Source of the DNA: Niabella yanshanensis
GTDB lineage: Bacteria; Bacteroidota; Bacteroidia; Chitinophagales; Chitinophagaceae
Direction of reading: 5' to 3'
DNA: 64,000 nucleotides
NCBI RefSeq assembly: GCF_034424215.1
Contig: NZ_CP139960.1
Span: forward strand, 2,108,001-2,172,000
The position numbers were made by a program, and so were the translations under genes. This document shows, in pieces, positions 53,126 through 62,917 of this stretch. Under the pieces are notes generated by a model. It saw only the letters and a list, made by a program, of their open reading frames with translations. It was not told where the DNA came from and searched no databases. Numbering within the stretch: the stretch's first letter is position 1; every line of letters begins with the position of its first letter.

Positions 53126-54220
53126 ATGAAAGATTTAACAACCATCCTGGCATTAGCCATATGCCTGGTTTATCAATCCTGCGAGAAACACGACCGGCCG
53201 GTCAAAAACCAAAATCAACTAAAGGAGGATGTTGCAGCGTTAATCAACACACGTACACAAAAATTATCCTTCAAAGCCCCTATTGCCTGGGCACTCCTGC
53301 AGAGCGGGACAGTTATAAGCAGCTACCAACAGGGATTTGAAATACCGGACGGTAATACAGCAGTATCAGACGAAAGCCTTTTCTTGCTGGCTTCTGCATC
53401 TAAAATGATCACGAGCGTAATGGTAATGAAAGCTGCTGAAGAAGGGAAGATACAGCTCAAGGCTAAAGCATCTGATTATGTGAGCGAGTTGCCCGCGGCC
53501 TGGGAAACTATTACGATCAGCCAACTCCTATCCCATACCGATGGTATGGCCGATGTAACAGATAATGAAAACTACAAGGCACTTTCTCCGGCTGTGACAG
53601 AAGGTTTAGACCGTTGGAAATACCTGACTTATGCCGCAGCGCCGCCGGTATACTTTAAAGCCGGAACACAAAGCCGTTATGGTCAAACCGGATTTGTACT
53701 GCTTTCGCTTATACTGGAAGAGGTTTATGAAATGCCTTATGAAACTTTGATAGCACAAAAGATCTTTATGCCATTGGGTATGCTTCGTACCCATTTCTTT
53801 ACGGAGAGTGATGTCATAGGTAACTATAAACCGCAGGTATTTGAACCCGCAGGCAATAGCTTTACGAAAGTTACTCCCCCTTATGTATATGCCGACTTTG
53901 CAACCGCAGGTATTTGTACCAATATGAAGGACATGATCCGTTTCATTAGTGCGCTCCAAAAAAACGAATTACTGAACGCTCAAAGTTTCAAGCGGCTGTA
54001 TACACCTATAGAGGGGAAATCCGGTTTTGCATTGGGTTGGCAGTTTCAACATAAAGATGGACAATTAATGACGGGTCACACCGGCGGCTGGTCGGTAGTA
54101 GTGATGCATTTCCCGGCTACCAATGCTACCAGTATTTTCTTGTCCTCAGTAGCAGACGAATCGATTTTAAATACCGGCTACCAGGTAGCAGAAAAGGCCC
54201 TCGCATTCACCCGGCAATAA
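53126..54220 (+). CDS. Serine hydrolase of the beta-lactamase/S12 family
   Basis: Exported penicillin-binding-protein-like hydrolase of 364 residues. Signal peptide ends near Cys19 (YQSC), so it may be lipid-anchored. The nucleophile motif SASK is at 90-93, the Tyr motif reads Tyr185-Gly-Gln187 where the family usually has YxN, and HTG is at 318-320. These suggest a D-amino-peptide hydrolase, esterase or carboxypeptidase rather than a true lactamase. It follows the ZU5 lipoprotein gene closely and precedes a barrel gene. Confidence 0.85.
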   Translation: MKDLTTILALAICLVYQSCEKHDRPVKNQNQLKEDVAALINTRTQKLSFKAPIAWALLQSGTVISSYQQGFEIPDGNTAVSDESLFLLASASKMITSVMVMKAAEEGKIQLKAKASDYVSELPAAWETITISQLLSHTDGMADVTDNENYKALSPAVTEGLDRWKYLTYAAAPPVYFKAGTQSRYGQTGFVLLSLILEEVYEMPYETLIAQKIFMPLGMLRTHFFTESDVIGNYKPQVFEPAGNSFTKVTPPYVYADFATAGICTNMKDMIRFISALQKNELLNAQSFKRLYTPIEGKSGFALGWQFQHKDGQLMTGHTGGWSVVVMHFPATNATSIFLSSVADESILNTGYQVAEKALAFTRQ

Positions 54221-54230
54221 AATTAAATAA

Positions 54231-54827
54231 ATGAAACATCTACTTATACCAGCCATTTTCGGCTTATGCCCGCTTCTTTTACATGCGCAGGAAAAACCGG
54301 CCAATCGTTGGGCAGTGAAAGTTGATGCCCTGGCGCAGACAACAGGCGCCTACTCCGAATCTATTCGAATGCCGGGATTAAAGAGACAACTATCTGACGG
54401 CAAAGGTATTCAGCTAAGTATTGAATATTTATACATTGATCATAAAAACTGGCAGCTTTTTCAAAGCGCTGGCTTGATACAATACAGGCATCGCAAACAG
54501 GAACAGGGATTAGCGCTCCATACCTCAGTTGGCTACCGCAGAAAAATTCGTGCAGCTTATATTGAAGGGCTGATAGGGCCCGGCTATATGTCAACAAAAT
54601 TTTCGGGTGGACAACAAGTTCAAACCCCGGCCGGTGAAATACATACAAAGCCCTTCAACCTTACCGGCTTTACACCAACACTGGCATTGGGAGCGGGGTA
54701 TCGCATCGATAAAAAGTGGAGCGTATATGCCCGCTACCATCATCTGGGACAACTACAGGATGCTGCCTCTACGCAAGCTGTAAGGCTTCACCGGACCATA
54801 AATGCAGGCATCGGCTTCAATTTATGA
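54231..54827 (+). CDS. Outer-membrane barrel-like protein
   Basis: A 198-residue protein with signal peptide (about 1-19, ending LHA-Q) and alternating hydrophobic strands (GIQLSIEYLYID; AAYIEGLIGPGYMS; TPTLALGAGYRID; INAGIGFNL) ending in a hydrophobic residue, as in small outer-membrane barrels. Last of the four genes after the regulator, with terminator. Unknown function. Confidence 0.68.
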   Translation: MKHLLIPAIFGLCPLLLHAQEKPANRWAVKVDALAQTTGAYSESIRMPGLKRQLSDGKGIQLSIEYLYIDHKNWQLFQSAGLIQYRHRKQEQGLALHTSVGYRRKIRAAYIEGLIGPGYMSTKFSGGQQVQTPAGEIHTKPFNLTGFTPTLALGAGYRIDKKWSVYARYHHLGQLQDAASTQAVRLHRTINAGIGFNL

Positions 54828-54847
54828 CAGGTATTGGTTTGAAAAGG

Positions 54848-54880
54848 AAAAGCCGCAAGTTGAATAACCTGCGGCTTTTA
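54848..54880 (+). terminator. Terminator of the signalling and surface block
   Basis: AAAAGCCGCA / TGCGGCTTTT arms with a 12-base loop and following T-rich stretch, 20 bp after the stop. Confidence 0.88.
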
Positions 54881-54903
54881 TATTGCTACTTATTAAGACA
54901 ATT

Positions 54904-57900
54904 TTACCCCGCAGCTGCCAAACTTCTAAAGTCTACGCTCACCAGCTTACTCACACCGGGCTCCTGCATAGTTACGCCATAGATCACGTCTACCGTGCTC
55001 ATGGTTGTTTTATTGTGGGTAACAATAATAAATTGTGAGTTATCACTAAACTCGCGGATCATATTGGTAAACTTGCCCACGTTCGCGTCATCCAGTGGCG
55101 CATCTACCTCATCCAGTATACAAAATGGTGCAGGTTTAATAAGGTAGATAGCGAATAACAATGCGGTTGCAGTCAGGGTCCTTTCTCCCCCGCTCAGCTG
55201 CGTTAGAGAAGTGGGCCTTTTGCCCTTAGGCCTAGCCATTACATCAATACCCGTTTCCGCAAGGTTTTCAGGGTTTTCCAATACCAGGTCGCACTGGTCA
55301 TCTTCGGTAAATAAAGACTTAAATACTTTCTGGAAATTTTCCCGTACCTGGTTGAAGGTATCGAGGAATTTCTGGTTAGCTGTAGATTCTACTTCTTCAA
55401 TTGTTTTCAGCAAACTTTCCTTTGCATTTACGAGGTCATTCTTCTGTTCCACAATAAACTCGTAGCGCTTCTTCATCTCGGTGTAAGCTTCAATCGCCGT
55501 TGGGTTTACCTCGCCCAGGTTTTCGAGGCGTTTTTTCAAACGATCCGATTTTTCCTGCAGCTCTTCGGTACTGGTTTCTGTAGTACGCTCTTCGTCCAAT
55601 ATATCTTCTAACTGTATCTTAAACTCTACGTTCAGGCGCTCTTTAGTCCCCGCAAGCTGTAACTTCAATTCATTCAGCTTATCCTTTATAGCTGCCAGTA
55701 AATGATCTAACTGCTCTTTTTCTTTTGTTTTATGGCGCAGTTCGCTTTCTTTTTCACTCAACTGGTTACGCTGGTTGTAATAAGCCTGATCAGCCTCATC
55801 TAACACTTTCTTATCGGCTTCACGGCTATGCATCAACTGCAATAATTCTTCCTCAACCGCCACCAGGGCCGCTGCGTTCTGCTCAATGTCTTCACTCGTG
55901 CTCGATAACTGCTGCGTACTTTGCTCTACCTGCTTTTGTAGTGCATCCAACTGGTTATTTTTAAAGTTCAGCTCCTGCTTTAACGCATTGATCTTACTTT
56001 GCTGGCGTGTAACATTCAGGTTAAATTCGTTAAAGTAACCCTGCGATTCTTCATGGGCGCCCTGAGCTGCTTTAAAAGACTCTTCTGCCTCGGCCAGCTT
56101 GTTTGTGTTTAACTGAGACACTTCATTAAATTCCTGCAATTCCCGCCGAACACTTTCAACGGCAGATTGCGTTTGCTGCAATTGTTCGTTTAAGTCTTCC
56201 AGGCGGTTGCGGGCAGTACTTTGCTGGCCCTGCAGGTTCTCCAATTTATTCTGCAACGAAAATACCTGGTTCGATATTTCCTGTATCGCTCTTTCTGTTT
56301 CTTTGATCGCACTTTCGCGCAGGTCTTCATTAAAAGCAATCACCTCGTTGTGTCTTGTCTGAATTTGCGATCGAAGGTTTTGTACTATCTCATCCTGACC
56401 TGCAATATCCTTCTGCAGCTTCTCAAGATTCTTAGCACGGCCGATCTTTTTACCTTCAATCAACCCCACGCTTCCGCCCGTAAGCGTATGTTTCCCTTTT
56501 ACGTAGCGGCCGGTCTTTTCAATTACTGTAAAACCATTGGCATTCTCCAAAGCCTCTTCGCCTTCTGCTATAAATACATTACCTAAAAGATGCTTCGCAA
56601 GATTGCTGTATTTCTCATCTACTTCTACCACACTTAATGCAGGTGTAGCATTTTCCAGGGTATGACCTGAATTTGCTGATAACGCTTCGCCTATCTTATC
56701 CAGCAGGAAAAAATTTGCCTTTCCTTTTTTATGATTGCCTAAAAGATGAACCGCTTCCAAACCCTGTTGCAGGTCATTGATTACATAATAGTTCAGGTAG
56801 GGTTCCAAAACATTCTCCAAGGCAGTACGATATTCTTCTTTAACGTAGATGATGTCTGATAATATCGGAGCCTGGTAATTCCAGTCCTTATTTTTATGAA
56901 GGAACTTGACGCTATCCGGATAACCTTCCATCGAATCGATCATCGACCTTAACAGGTCGTGTTCATTCTTTTTCGCATCCAGCTTGCGGCTTTCCTCCGC
57001 CATTTCGTTCCTTAGCGCATCTAATACGCCTTGCGTTTGAAGGATCTGCTCTTTGGTATGTTCGTTATGTGCTAATAATTGCTCCAAAGATTGCTTATGC
57101 TCGCTCAGCACCTGCTCCTTCTGCTGACGCTCTGCATCCAGGGTTTCAAAAGTTGCGGCCCTCTGTTCAGTTTCCTGTTCAATTTGCTGTATTGCTTTCT
57201 GCAGGTTCTGAATGGAGGTATCGGCTACAGCCACTTTCTTTTCCGCCTCAAACTGGCTCCGTTGCACCTGCTGGTTTTCCATACGGATCTCTTCCAATGC
57301 ATTGCGTCTTGAATCAAGTATACCACGCTTTTCATCGGCCTCTATCTTCAGGTTTTCCAGCTGCTCACTCAAACCTTCGTAAGCGCTCTGTTCTTCATCG
57401 AGCTGTAATTGCGTAAAGCCAATGCTTTCTTCGATGCCTTTTAACTGGGCGCCCGATTTATCCAAAAACTCCTGTAAGCCTGCGCCTTTTTCTTTTAGAT
57501 ACTGAAGGCGCTGAACAGCCAGGTTTTTGTCGCCTTCTTTAGTACGAACTTTTTGCTGCAACTCATTAAAAGCATGCTGCATGCTTTGTAAAGCGCGCTC
57601 CCTTTCTATAAATACCAGCTTCTCTTCTTCCAATGCAGCCTCGCCGGTGGCTACCGCTGCCTCTAACTGGGCAATACGCTCAGACTCTGACTCCTGCTTT
57701 TCAGTAAGGTCTTTATAGGTAAGATTGAATCCTTCCAAAGCTGCTTTTGCCAACTCAATGCTAACCTCGCGGTAATCGCGCTTGATCTCATGATATTTCT
57801 CTGCTTTCTTCGCCTGGTTTTCCAGGGCTTTGAGCTGGTTATTGATCTCGAATAAAAGATCTTCAATCCTGTTCAAATCCAGCTCAGTAGCATCCAGCTT

Positions 57901-58437
57901 TGTCTTAGCTTCCTTTTTCCTGGTTTTATAAATGGAAATACCCGCGGCCTGCTCCAGCATCTTACGCCGGCTGTTTTCTTTATCACGAATCAGGTCATCC
58001 ACCATGTCCAGGGCTATGATCGCGTAAGAGTCGGTGCTGATACCCGTATCCATAAAGAGATTCTGGATATCCCGTAGCCGGCATTGAACGTCATTCAACC
58101 GGTATTCGCTCTCGCCGCTTTTATAAAACTTGCGGGTGATACGAACAGTATTAAACTCCGTGGGTAACAGGTTTTTCGTATTCTCAAAAGTGAGACTCAC
58201 TTCCGCCAAACCACTGGCAGAACGGGTTTTAGACCCGTTAAATACCAGGCTATCCAGGTTTTCGCTTCGTAAATTGCTGATACGCTGCTCACCGATCACC
58301 CAACGGATACTATCCACGATATTGGATTTACCACAACCATTCGGTCCCACGATCCCGGTGATATTATCATCAAAATTCACGATGGTTTTATCGGCAAAGC
58401 TTTTAAACCCTTTTATTTCTAAACTCTTTAATCTCAC
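54904..58437 (-). CDS. smc: SMC, chromosome segregation ATPase
   Basis: Chromosome condensation ATPase of 1177 residues. N-terminal head with Walker A GPNGCGKSN (31-39), two long coiled coils (about 170-510 and 680-1010) around a hinge (about 515-650), and C-terminal head with signature LSGGERT (from 1081) and Walker B CILDEVDAPLDD. The start is GTG at 58437, in front of RLKSLEIKGFKSFADKT, the conserved opening. Partners scpA and scpB are not in the window. Intact. Confidence 0.96.
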   Translation of the reverse strand: MRLKSLEIKGFKSFADKTIVNFDDNITGIVGPNGCGKSNIVDSIRWVIGEQRISNLRSENLDSLVFNGSKTRSASGLAEVSLTFENTKNLLPTEFNTVRITRKFYKSGESEYRLNDVQCRLRDIQNLFMDTGISTDSYAIIALDMVDDLIRDKENSRRKMLEQAAGISIYKTRKKEAKTKLDATELDLNRIEDLLFEINNQLKALENQAKKAEKYHEIKRDYREVSIELAKAALEGFNLTYKDLTEKQESESERIAQLEAAVATGEAALEEEKLVFIERERALQSMQHAFNELQQKVRTKEGDKNLAVQRLQYLKEKGAGLQEFLDKSGAQLKGIEESIGFTQLQLDEEQSAYEGLSEQLENLKIEADEKRGILDSRRNALEEIRMENQQVQRSQFEAEKKVAVADTSIQNLQKAIQQIEQETEQRAATFETLDAERQQKEQVLSEHKQSLEQLLAHNEHTKEQILQTQGVLDALRNEMAEESRKLDAKKNEHDLLRSMIDSMEGYPDSVKFLHKNKDWNYQAPILSDIIYVKEEYRTALENVLEPYLNYYVINDLQQGLEAVHLLGNHKKGKANFFLLDKIGEALSANSGHTLENATPALSVVEVDEKYSNLAKHLLGNVFIAEGEEALENANGFTVIEKTGRYVKGKHTLTGGSVGLIEGKKIGRAKNLEKLQKDIAGQDEIVQNLRSQIQTRHNEVIAFNEDLRESAIKETERAIQEISNQVFSLQNKLENLQGQQSTARNRLEDLNEQLQQTQSAVESVRRELQEFNEVSQLNTNKLAEAEESFKAAQGAHEESQGYFNEFNLNVTRQQSKINALKQELNFKNNQLDALQKQVEQSTQQLSSTSEDIEQNAAALVAVEEELLQLMHSREADKKVLDEADQAYYNQRNQLSEKESELRHKTKEKEQLDHLLAAIKDKLNELKLQLAGTKERLNVEFKIQLEDILDEERTTETSTEELQEKSDRLKKRLENLGEVNPTAIEAYTEMKKRYEFIVEQKNDLVNAKESLLKTIEEVESTANQKFLDTFNQVRENFQKVFKSLFTEDDQCDLVLENPENLAETGIDVMARPKGKRPTSLTQLSGGERTLTATALLFAIYLIKPAPFCILDEVDAPLDDANVGKFTNMIREFSDNSQFIIVTHNKTTMSTVDVIYGVTMQEPGVSKLVSVDFRSLAAAG

Positions 58438-58805
58438 GCTAAAAAACTTTTATTGCAACGGCGAATATAGACCAGTAAACGCTAGTGAGGGCTTTGTTTT
58501 ATGCACAGGTTTTAAAGAAGGCTTGTGGAAAATAGCCCGTTGAAGAACTTGCTTTTTTTTGTGACTACAGATCGTGACAGTTATAGCTTTTTGTGTGGAA
58601 ATAGTCTATTATGGCTTTAATTTCACGGGTTTAAGTGCTATTTCATCGTTCTAAAACTCCATAATCTAAAATCATCACTTTCGCTTTTGGACTCAAATTA
58701 CCACAGCAGAGCCTGAGTTATCCACACACTATTCACACAATCGAGCATTCAGAGTAGTCGCCATACTAACAACTGTTACTATTACATTGCAGAAAGTCTT
58801 TAATC
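58438..58805. other. Gap upstream of smc without features
   Basis: 368 bp between the smc start and the broken GNAT gene. AT-rich; no coding frame, hairpin or promoter match stands out on either strand. It must hold the smc promoter. Confidence 0.4.
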
Positions 58806-59345
58806 CTATATAGATAGGATCGACGGATTCCCGATTTTATTCAGCACGCAAGTTTTCAATCGTTCATCATTGGATAATAAAGGATGTGAAAATTCGTATT
58901 CCTTTTTCATCCCAATCTTAGTCATGATATGCTGCGATTTCACATTGATTTTAGGAGCTATCGCATATACCTGTTCAAACGCCAAATCCTTAAACGCATA
59001 TTCGAGGCATCGTCCCGCGCCCTCCGTTGCCAATCCCTTACCCCAATCACGGCTTTTTAATCGCCAATCGATGTCAATACATGGCGTAAAGTCAGCATCA
59101 TAAGTTTATTCGGAGAGTCCTATAAATCAATAAATGCTCCGTTGAAAGTTGATCAACTGCGAAATAGCAAAACGCATTCTGTTCAAACTGGCTTTTCATC
59201 CGTTCAATGAATTGTGCCGTTTGCTCTTTCGTTGCCATGCATGGAAAGAACTCCATGACCTGCATATCAGCATTTATCTGAACCACAGGATTGATATCAG
59301 CCGATTCCCAATTTCGAAAACCAGGCCGGTCAGATGTAGACAGGT
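58806..59345 (-). pseudogene. Broken GNAT acetyltransferase
   Basis: Reading the minus strand in shifting frames gives the pieces of a RimJ/RimL-type N-acetyltransferase: NWESADINPVVQINADMQVMEFFP (first part, in pieces), FCYFAVDQL, GAFIDF-IGLSE, then WRLKSRDWGKGLATEG and AIAPKINVKSQHIMTKIGM to the C terminus KIGNPSILSI. There is no start codon before the first piece, at least one base lost near GATTTATAGG, and a TAA stop just after GLSE. The acetyl-CoA loop (RDWGKGLATEG) survives only in the last frame. Hence an inactive remnant. Confidence 0.8.
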
Positions 59346-59377
59346 ATTTTATAGTCTTGCGACATTAACATGCTCTT

Positions 59378-59953
59378 TTATTTTACTATTTGATCAGCCA
59401 GTAACCCCAGTACTACCCCGCATATAATCCCAAAGGCACCCAGTAATATCAAGGGAATCGCCAGGAAAATAAATAACGGCGACTGCGAAGTTCTAACTTC
59501 TATAAAGTATTTCGTTAAATCAATTTTCGGGAACAGTACAGCGTTCGCTAACAAGCTTTCCCATTTCGACAAACTCGTTCCATGCCCTAATTCCAACTTG
59601 TAATTGCCCGGCTCAGCACGAAAGGTAGCTATCTGGATACGCCCTGCTGAAAAGCTATTAACCTGTGGGCGCATTAAAGAAAAGTTGAGCATTAAAGTCT
59701 CATTGGTTAGTTCATTATAAACATAAGGCCTGAATTGATCAACAGGCGTCCGTTTCAGTAAAGTACCTTTTTGCCAGATCGAAAAATATCCTGCTTTAAC
59801 AACTGTAAATTGTCCGGTCTTCTGCAGGTAGGGAATCTCTAAAAGAACCGTACCGCTTAGAGATTTCCCAACCAGTCGAATACCTTTTATCAAAAGAAAA
59901 ATCCCTATTGGTATCAGGCAAAAAAATAAAACCCGCCAGTATATGATTTCCAT
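59378..59953 (-). CDS. Unknown membrane protein
   Basis: 191 residues with an N-terminal hydrophobic helix (about 5-24), a soluble beta-rich part (about 30-155) and a C-terminal hydrophobic hairpin (about 160-187). The reading frame extends to a TTG at 59962, but ATG 59953 (MEIIYW) is preferred. It is intact although both neighbours are broken genes. Not recognised; possibly a small envelope sensor or PH-like domain protein. Confidence 0.6.
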   Translation of the reverse strand: MEIIYWRVLFFCLIPIGIFLLIKGIRLVGKSLSGTVLLEIPYLQKTGQFTVVKAGYFSIWQKGTLLKRTPVDQFRPYVYNELTNETLMLNFSLMRPQVNSFSAGRIQIATFRAEPGNYKLELGHGTSLSKWESLLANAVLFPKIDLTKYFIEVRTSQSPLFIFLAIPLILLGAFGIICGVVLGLLADQIVK

Positions 59954-59963
59954 TTCTTTCAAT

Positions 59964-60580
59964 TTAATATGGCGAACAGCTTTTATTTGCCATTACTAAT
60001 TTATCTTTTTGAATAGGCGAATAGTCGGCTTTTGTTTCTCCATTTACTATGATCTTATCAAAGTAACATTTAATACCTGTTGCTGTATTCATATCTTCTG
60101 CATTTTGAATATGGAAATGCAGATGTGGTTCAGATGAATTGCCGAATTGCCTGGCACATAAACCGGGTTTATCGTTTCGGATACATTGTCTTTACGCCAT
60201 CAACCACCAGCACCACTTCCCCGTTGCAGGGCGCCAGGATCTCCTGGCCAAAAGTGTAACAGTCTTTATTAGTAGTACCATCTGTTTTGAAAGATCTCCT
60301 TATGCATCGTAATTACCAAATCAAAAGCATTCCTCCGCTCCGTGCAGGCTGGTTAAGAACTCCCTGGTTTTATCAATGGGTAAGCCGCTTTTGCATCTCT
60401 GGTGAAACTTCATCATAGCGGCCTATCGATATTTACTTAAACTATATTTTCAATTAAAGGCTGCAGCATTTCCGGATAATAGTTTCACCCAACTTCTTAT
60501 CAAGTTCTGCAATACGTTTAACTACTTCAAAACAGTGAGAAATGCTGCTTTAATCCTATACTCAATCGACACAACTGACA
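59964..60580 (-). pseudogene. Broken DUF3887-like/M23 (LytM) metallopeptidase
   Basis: Pieces in different minus-strand frames, in order: AELDKKLGE; RYDEVSPEMQKRLT then LPIDKTREFLTSL after a frame change (like the DUF3887-type lead domain); RNAFDLVIT; RSFKTDGTTNKDCYTFGQE and ILAPCNGEVVLVVDGVK; then GLCARQFGNSSEPHLHFHIQ with the HxH zinc motif at about 60111-60125, and a tail ending at 59964. Several single-base shifts and stops (for example TAA after YPKR) separate them. It once encoded a peptidoglycan-type endopeptidase; no open frame longer than about 75 codons remains. Confidence 0.78.
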
Positions 60581-60671
60581 TATTAGATCTAACAGAGAAT
60601 GCTAACAGTTATTGGGCTAATCAATACCATTAATTTGTTTCAAAATTTCCAGTATTTAAGTAACCGTGCAT

Positions 60672-62171
60672 CTATTCTACTGCCTTATTCCTGCTCATAA
60701 ACACATAATAAATTGGGATACCAATCGCCACGATCACCAAACCAAACAATGAGGTGGTAGGTTTGTAGAACAATAATCCCAATGCCATAGTGCCTGCCAT
60801 TAGAATATAAACAATGGGTATAAAAGGATAGCCAAAAGCTTTATAAGGCCGTTCCGCATCCGGCCTGGTTTTACGCAGGCGGAATACTGCTAAAATAGTG
60901 AGTATGTAAAAGATCAGGGTAATGAACACTACGTAATCGAGCAGCAGCCCGTACTTGCCACTTAAACACAGCAAACTGGCCCAGATGCACTGTGCCCACA
61001 ATCCCCAGGCGGGAACAGCATTCTTATTTAAGCCAGCTGCCTGCGGCAGGAATAATTTATCCTGGGCCATGGTGTAAAATACCCTTGCACCGGTGAGCAC
61101 CAGGCCATTATTGCAGCCAAAGGTCGAGATCATGATCATGATAGCAATAATGGCAGTACCATAAGTACCAAATATATTGGTGGACGCTGCTGTAGCAACA
61201 CGGTCCTGCACAGCAAAAGCAATGTTTGGATCTGACACCTCCGTTGCATAAGCCGCTGCTCCTGCTGATGCTGCCGGCGTGAGGGGCAGCACTGCGGTGT
61301 ACATCACATTGGTCAATACATAGATAATAATTACGATTAGCGTACCAAGGAACAGGCTTAACCCTACATTTTTCTTGGGATTCTTAATCTCCCCTGCGAT
61401 AAAAGTTACATTCTCCCAGGCGACACTGCTAAAAACGGACCCTACCATAGCCGAGCTGATCAGACCTATGGCAAGAAATATGGAAGAGGGCTCCTTAAAT
61501 AATGACCATCCAATTTGATTGCCTGTTTCATCTTTTACCGCTTCTGTAAACTTAAAATCAAAGGCATTACTCCAGTTATTATTCCAGATATCGGCCTTGG
61601 CTGCCAGTAAAAAACCAAATAACATTAAGCCAAAAAGGGAAAACAATTTTACTACTGTAAATACAGACTGTATGACCTTGCCTTCCTTCACGCCCCTCGT
61701 ATTCACATAAGTGAGAAAGATAATCAATGCAATAGAAACCAGCTGTGCGGGGTACAACTTAAACCAACCTGCCTGGAAAATAATATTTTCATCAGCCAGG
61801 GTTAAAGCCGGTATAAAGTAACCTGCAAACTTGCTGAAAGCCACCCCTACGGCGGCAATAGTTCCGGTTTGTATTACTGAGAAAAAACTCCAGCCATATA
61901 AAAAACCTGTAAAAGGATTATAAGCCTCTTTTAAGTAAACATATTGCCCTCCCGCTTTAGGAAACATAGATGATAACTCTCCATAAGTTACGGCAGCAAA
62001 GACAGTCATCAGACCTGTAATGATCCATAAAGCAATGAGCCAGCCTGAGCTTCCCACGCTTCGGGTCATGTCTGCACTAACTATAAAAATACCGGAACCA
62101 ATCATAGATCCGGCAACGATCATGGTACCATCAAAAAGGCTTAAGGACTGTTTAAACTTTTCAGCAGACAT
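60672..62171 (-). CDS. APC-superfamily amino acid permease
   Basis: Inner-membrane amino acid carrier of 499 residues with about 12 segments. Start FKQSLSLFDGTMIVAGSMIGSGIF holds the GSGIF substrate motif of TM1; PKAGGQYVYLKEAYNP and FSSVAWENVTFIAGEIKNPKKN are typical. It resembles LAT/exchanger-type permeases of Bacteroidota more than yeast-type ones. Substrate not determinable. Single gene, no clear terminator. Confidence 0.9.
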   Translation of the reverse strand: MSAEKFKQSLSLFDGTMIVAGSMIGSGIFIVSADMTRSVGSSGWLIALWIITGLMTVFAAVTYGELSSMFPKAGGQYVYLKEAYNPFTGFLYGWSFFSVIQTGTIAAVGVAFSKFAGYFIPALTLADENIIFQAGWFKLYPAQLVSIALIIFLTYVNTRGVKEGKVIQSVFTVVKLFSLFGLMLFGFLLAAKADIWNNNWSNAFDFKFTEAVKDETGNQIGWSLFKEPSSIFLAIGLISSAMVGSVFSSVAWENVTFIAGEIKNPKKNVGLSLFLGTLIVIIIYVLTNVMYTAVLPLTPAASAGAAAYATEVSDPNIAFAVQDRVATAASTNIFGTYGTAIIAIMIMISTFGCNNGLVLTGARVFYTMAQDKLFLPQAAGLNKNAVPAWGLWAQCIWASLLCLSGKYGLLLDYVVFITLIFYILTILAVFRLRKTRPDAERPYKAFGYPFIPIVYILMAGTMALGLLFYKPTTSLFGLVIVAIGIPIYYVFMSRNKAVE

Positions 62172-62266
62172 TGTATTGATTTAGTGAAGGACTACAAGAT
62201 AGTGTAAAATGTAAAATATTAAATGATAAAAATGCAGACCGGACGATTCCTTCTTACCCAAACACA

Positions 62267-62821
62267 CTAACCCTTAATTTTCATCCACATCGGCTTTAAC
62301 CTGGCTATCTTTTTATAGGTAGGACAGGTTTCGCTATGACAACCCGGCAAATAGCCCGTGCTCATTAAAAACTCGTTTACAATTTCGCCGCCGGTAAATT
62401 TAAAAGTTCTTTTAAACAATTTCATCCATTCTTCTTTGGTTTTAGGATGGTGCTGGTCGAGCCAGTTTTTAAAAGAGCCGAATTCCTTCTGCAGTCCTTT
62501 GATTGTTTTGGCGTTTTCTATTGCTGCATTTATTTTCAACCGGTTCCGGATAATACCCGCATCCAGCATCAATGCGTCAAACTTCTTTTGCTTGTACCGG
62601 CTTACTTTTTCAATATCGAACTGGTCGAAGGCCTCGTAAAAATTGTCTTTCTTTTTCAGGATAGTTTCCCAGCTCAAACCGGCCTGGTTGATCTCCAGCA
62701 CCAGTCGGGCAAAAAGTTCGTTATCCGAATGCATAGGAAATCCATATTCATGGTCATGATAATGCTCATGCACCGTTCCCTTACCCTTTCCTTTCACAAA
62801 CTCGCAGTAATAATTTGACAT
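62267..62821 (-). CDS. tag: DNA-3-methyladenine glycosylase I
   Basis: Removes 3-methyladenine from DNA, starting base-excision repair of alkylation damage. The 184 residues contain YHDHEYGFPMHSDNELFARL, NQAGLSWETILKKK and FTGGEIVNEFLMSTGYLPGC, and zinc ligands in the CHSETC region near the end and Cys6 near the start, as in the family. The frame can be extended by five codons to TTG at 62836, but ATG 62821 is chosen. Divergent from the tRNA gene. Confidence 0.94.
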   Translation of the reverse strand: MSNYYCEFVKGKGKGTVHEHYHDHEYGFPMHSDNELFARLVLEINQAGLSWETILKKKDNFYEAFDQFDIEKVSRYKQKKFDALMLDAGIIRNRLKINAAIENAKTIKGLQKEFGSFKNWLDQHHPKTKEEWMKLFKRTFKFTGGEIVNEFLMSTGYLPGCHSETCPTYKKIARLKPMWMKIKG

Positions 62822-62854
62822 GACTGCAATTTGCAAAAAAAATCTGTATTTTTT

Positions 62855-62885
62855 TTTGCTGGTAACAAATCGGCTCTTATATTTG
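62855..62885 (+). promoter_or_regulatory. Promoter of tRNA-Val
   Basis: TTTG at 62855-62858 and TATATTTG at 62878-62885, 19 bp apart, full Bacteroidota match, 32 bp before the tRNA. Confidence 0.75.
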
Positions 62886-62917
62886 CACTCCCAATTACGA
62901 ACAAAGGGAAAACAAAA

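Noticed and set aside
58806-59033. A separate short acetyltransferase gene of 75 codons
   Set aside because: It is only the C-terminal part of a GNAT domain whose other parts lie upstream in other frames; treated as part of the pseudogene.
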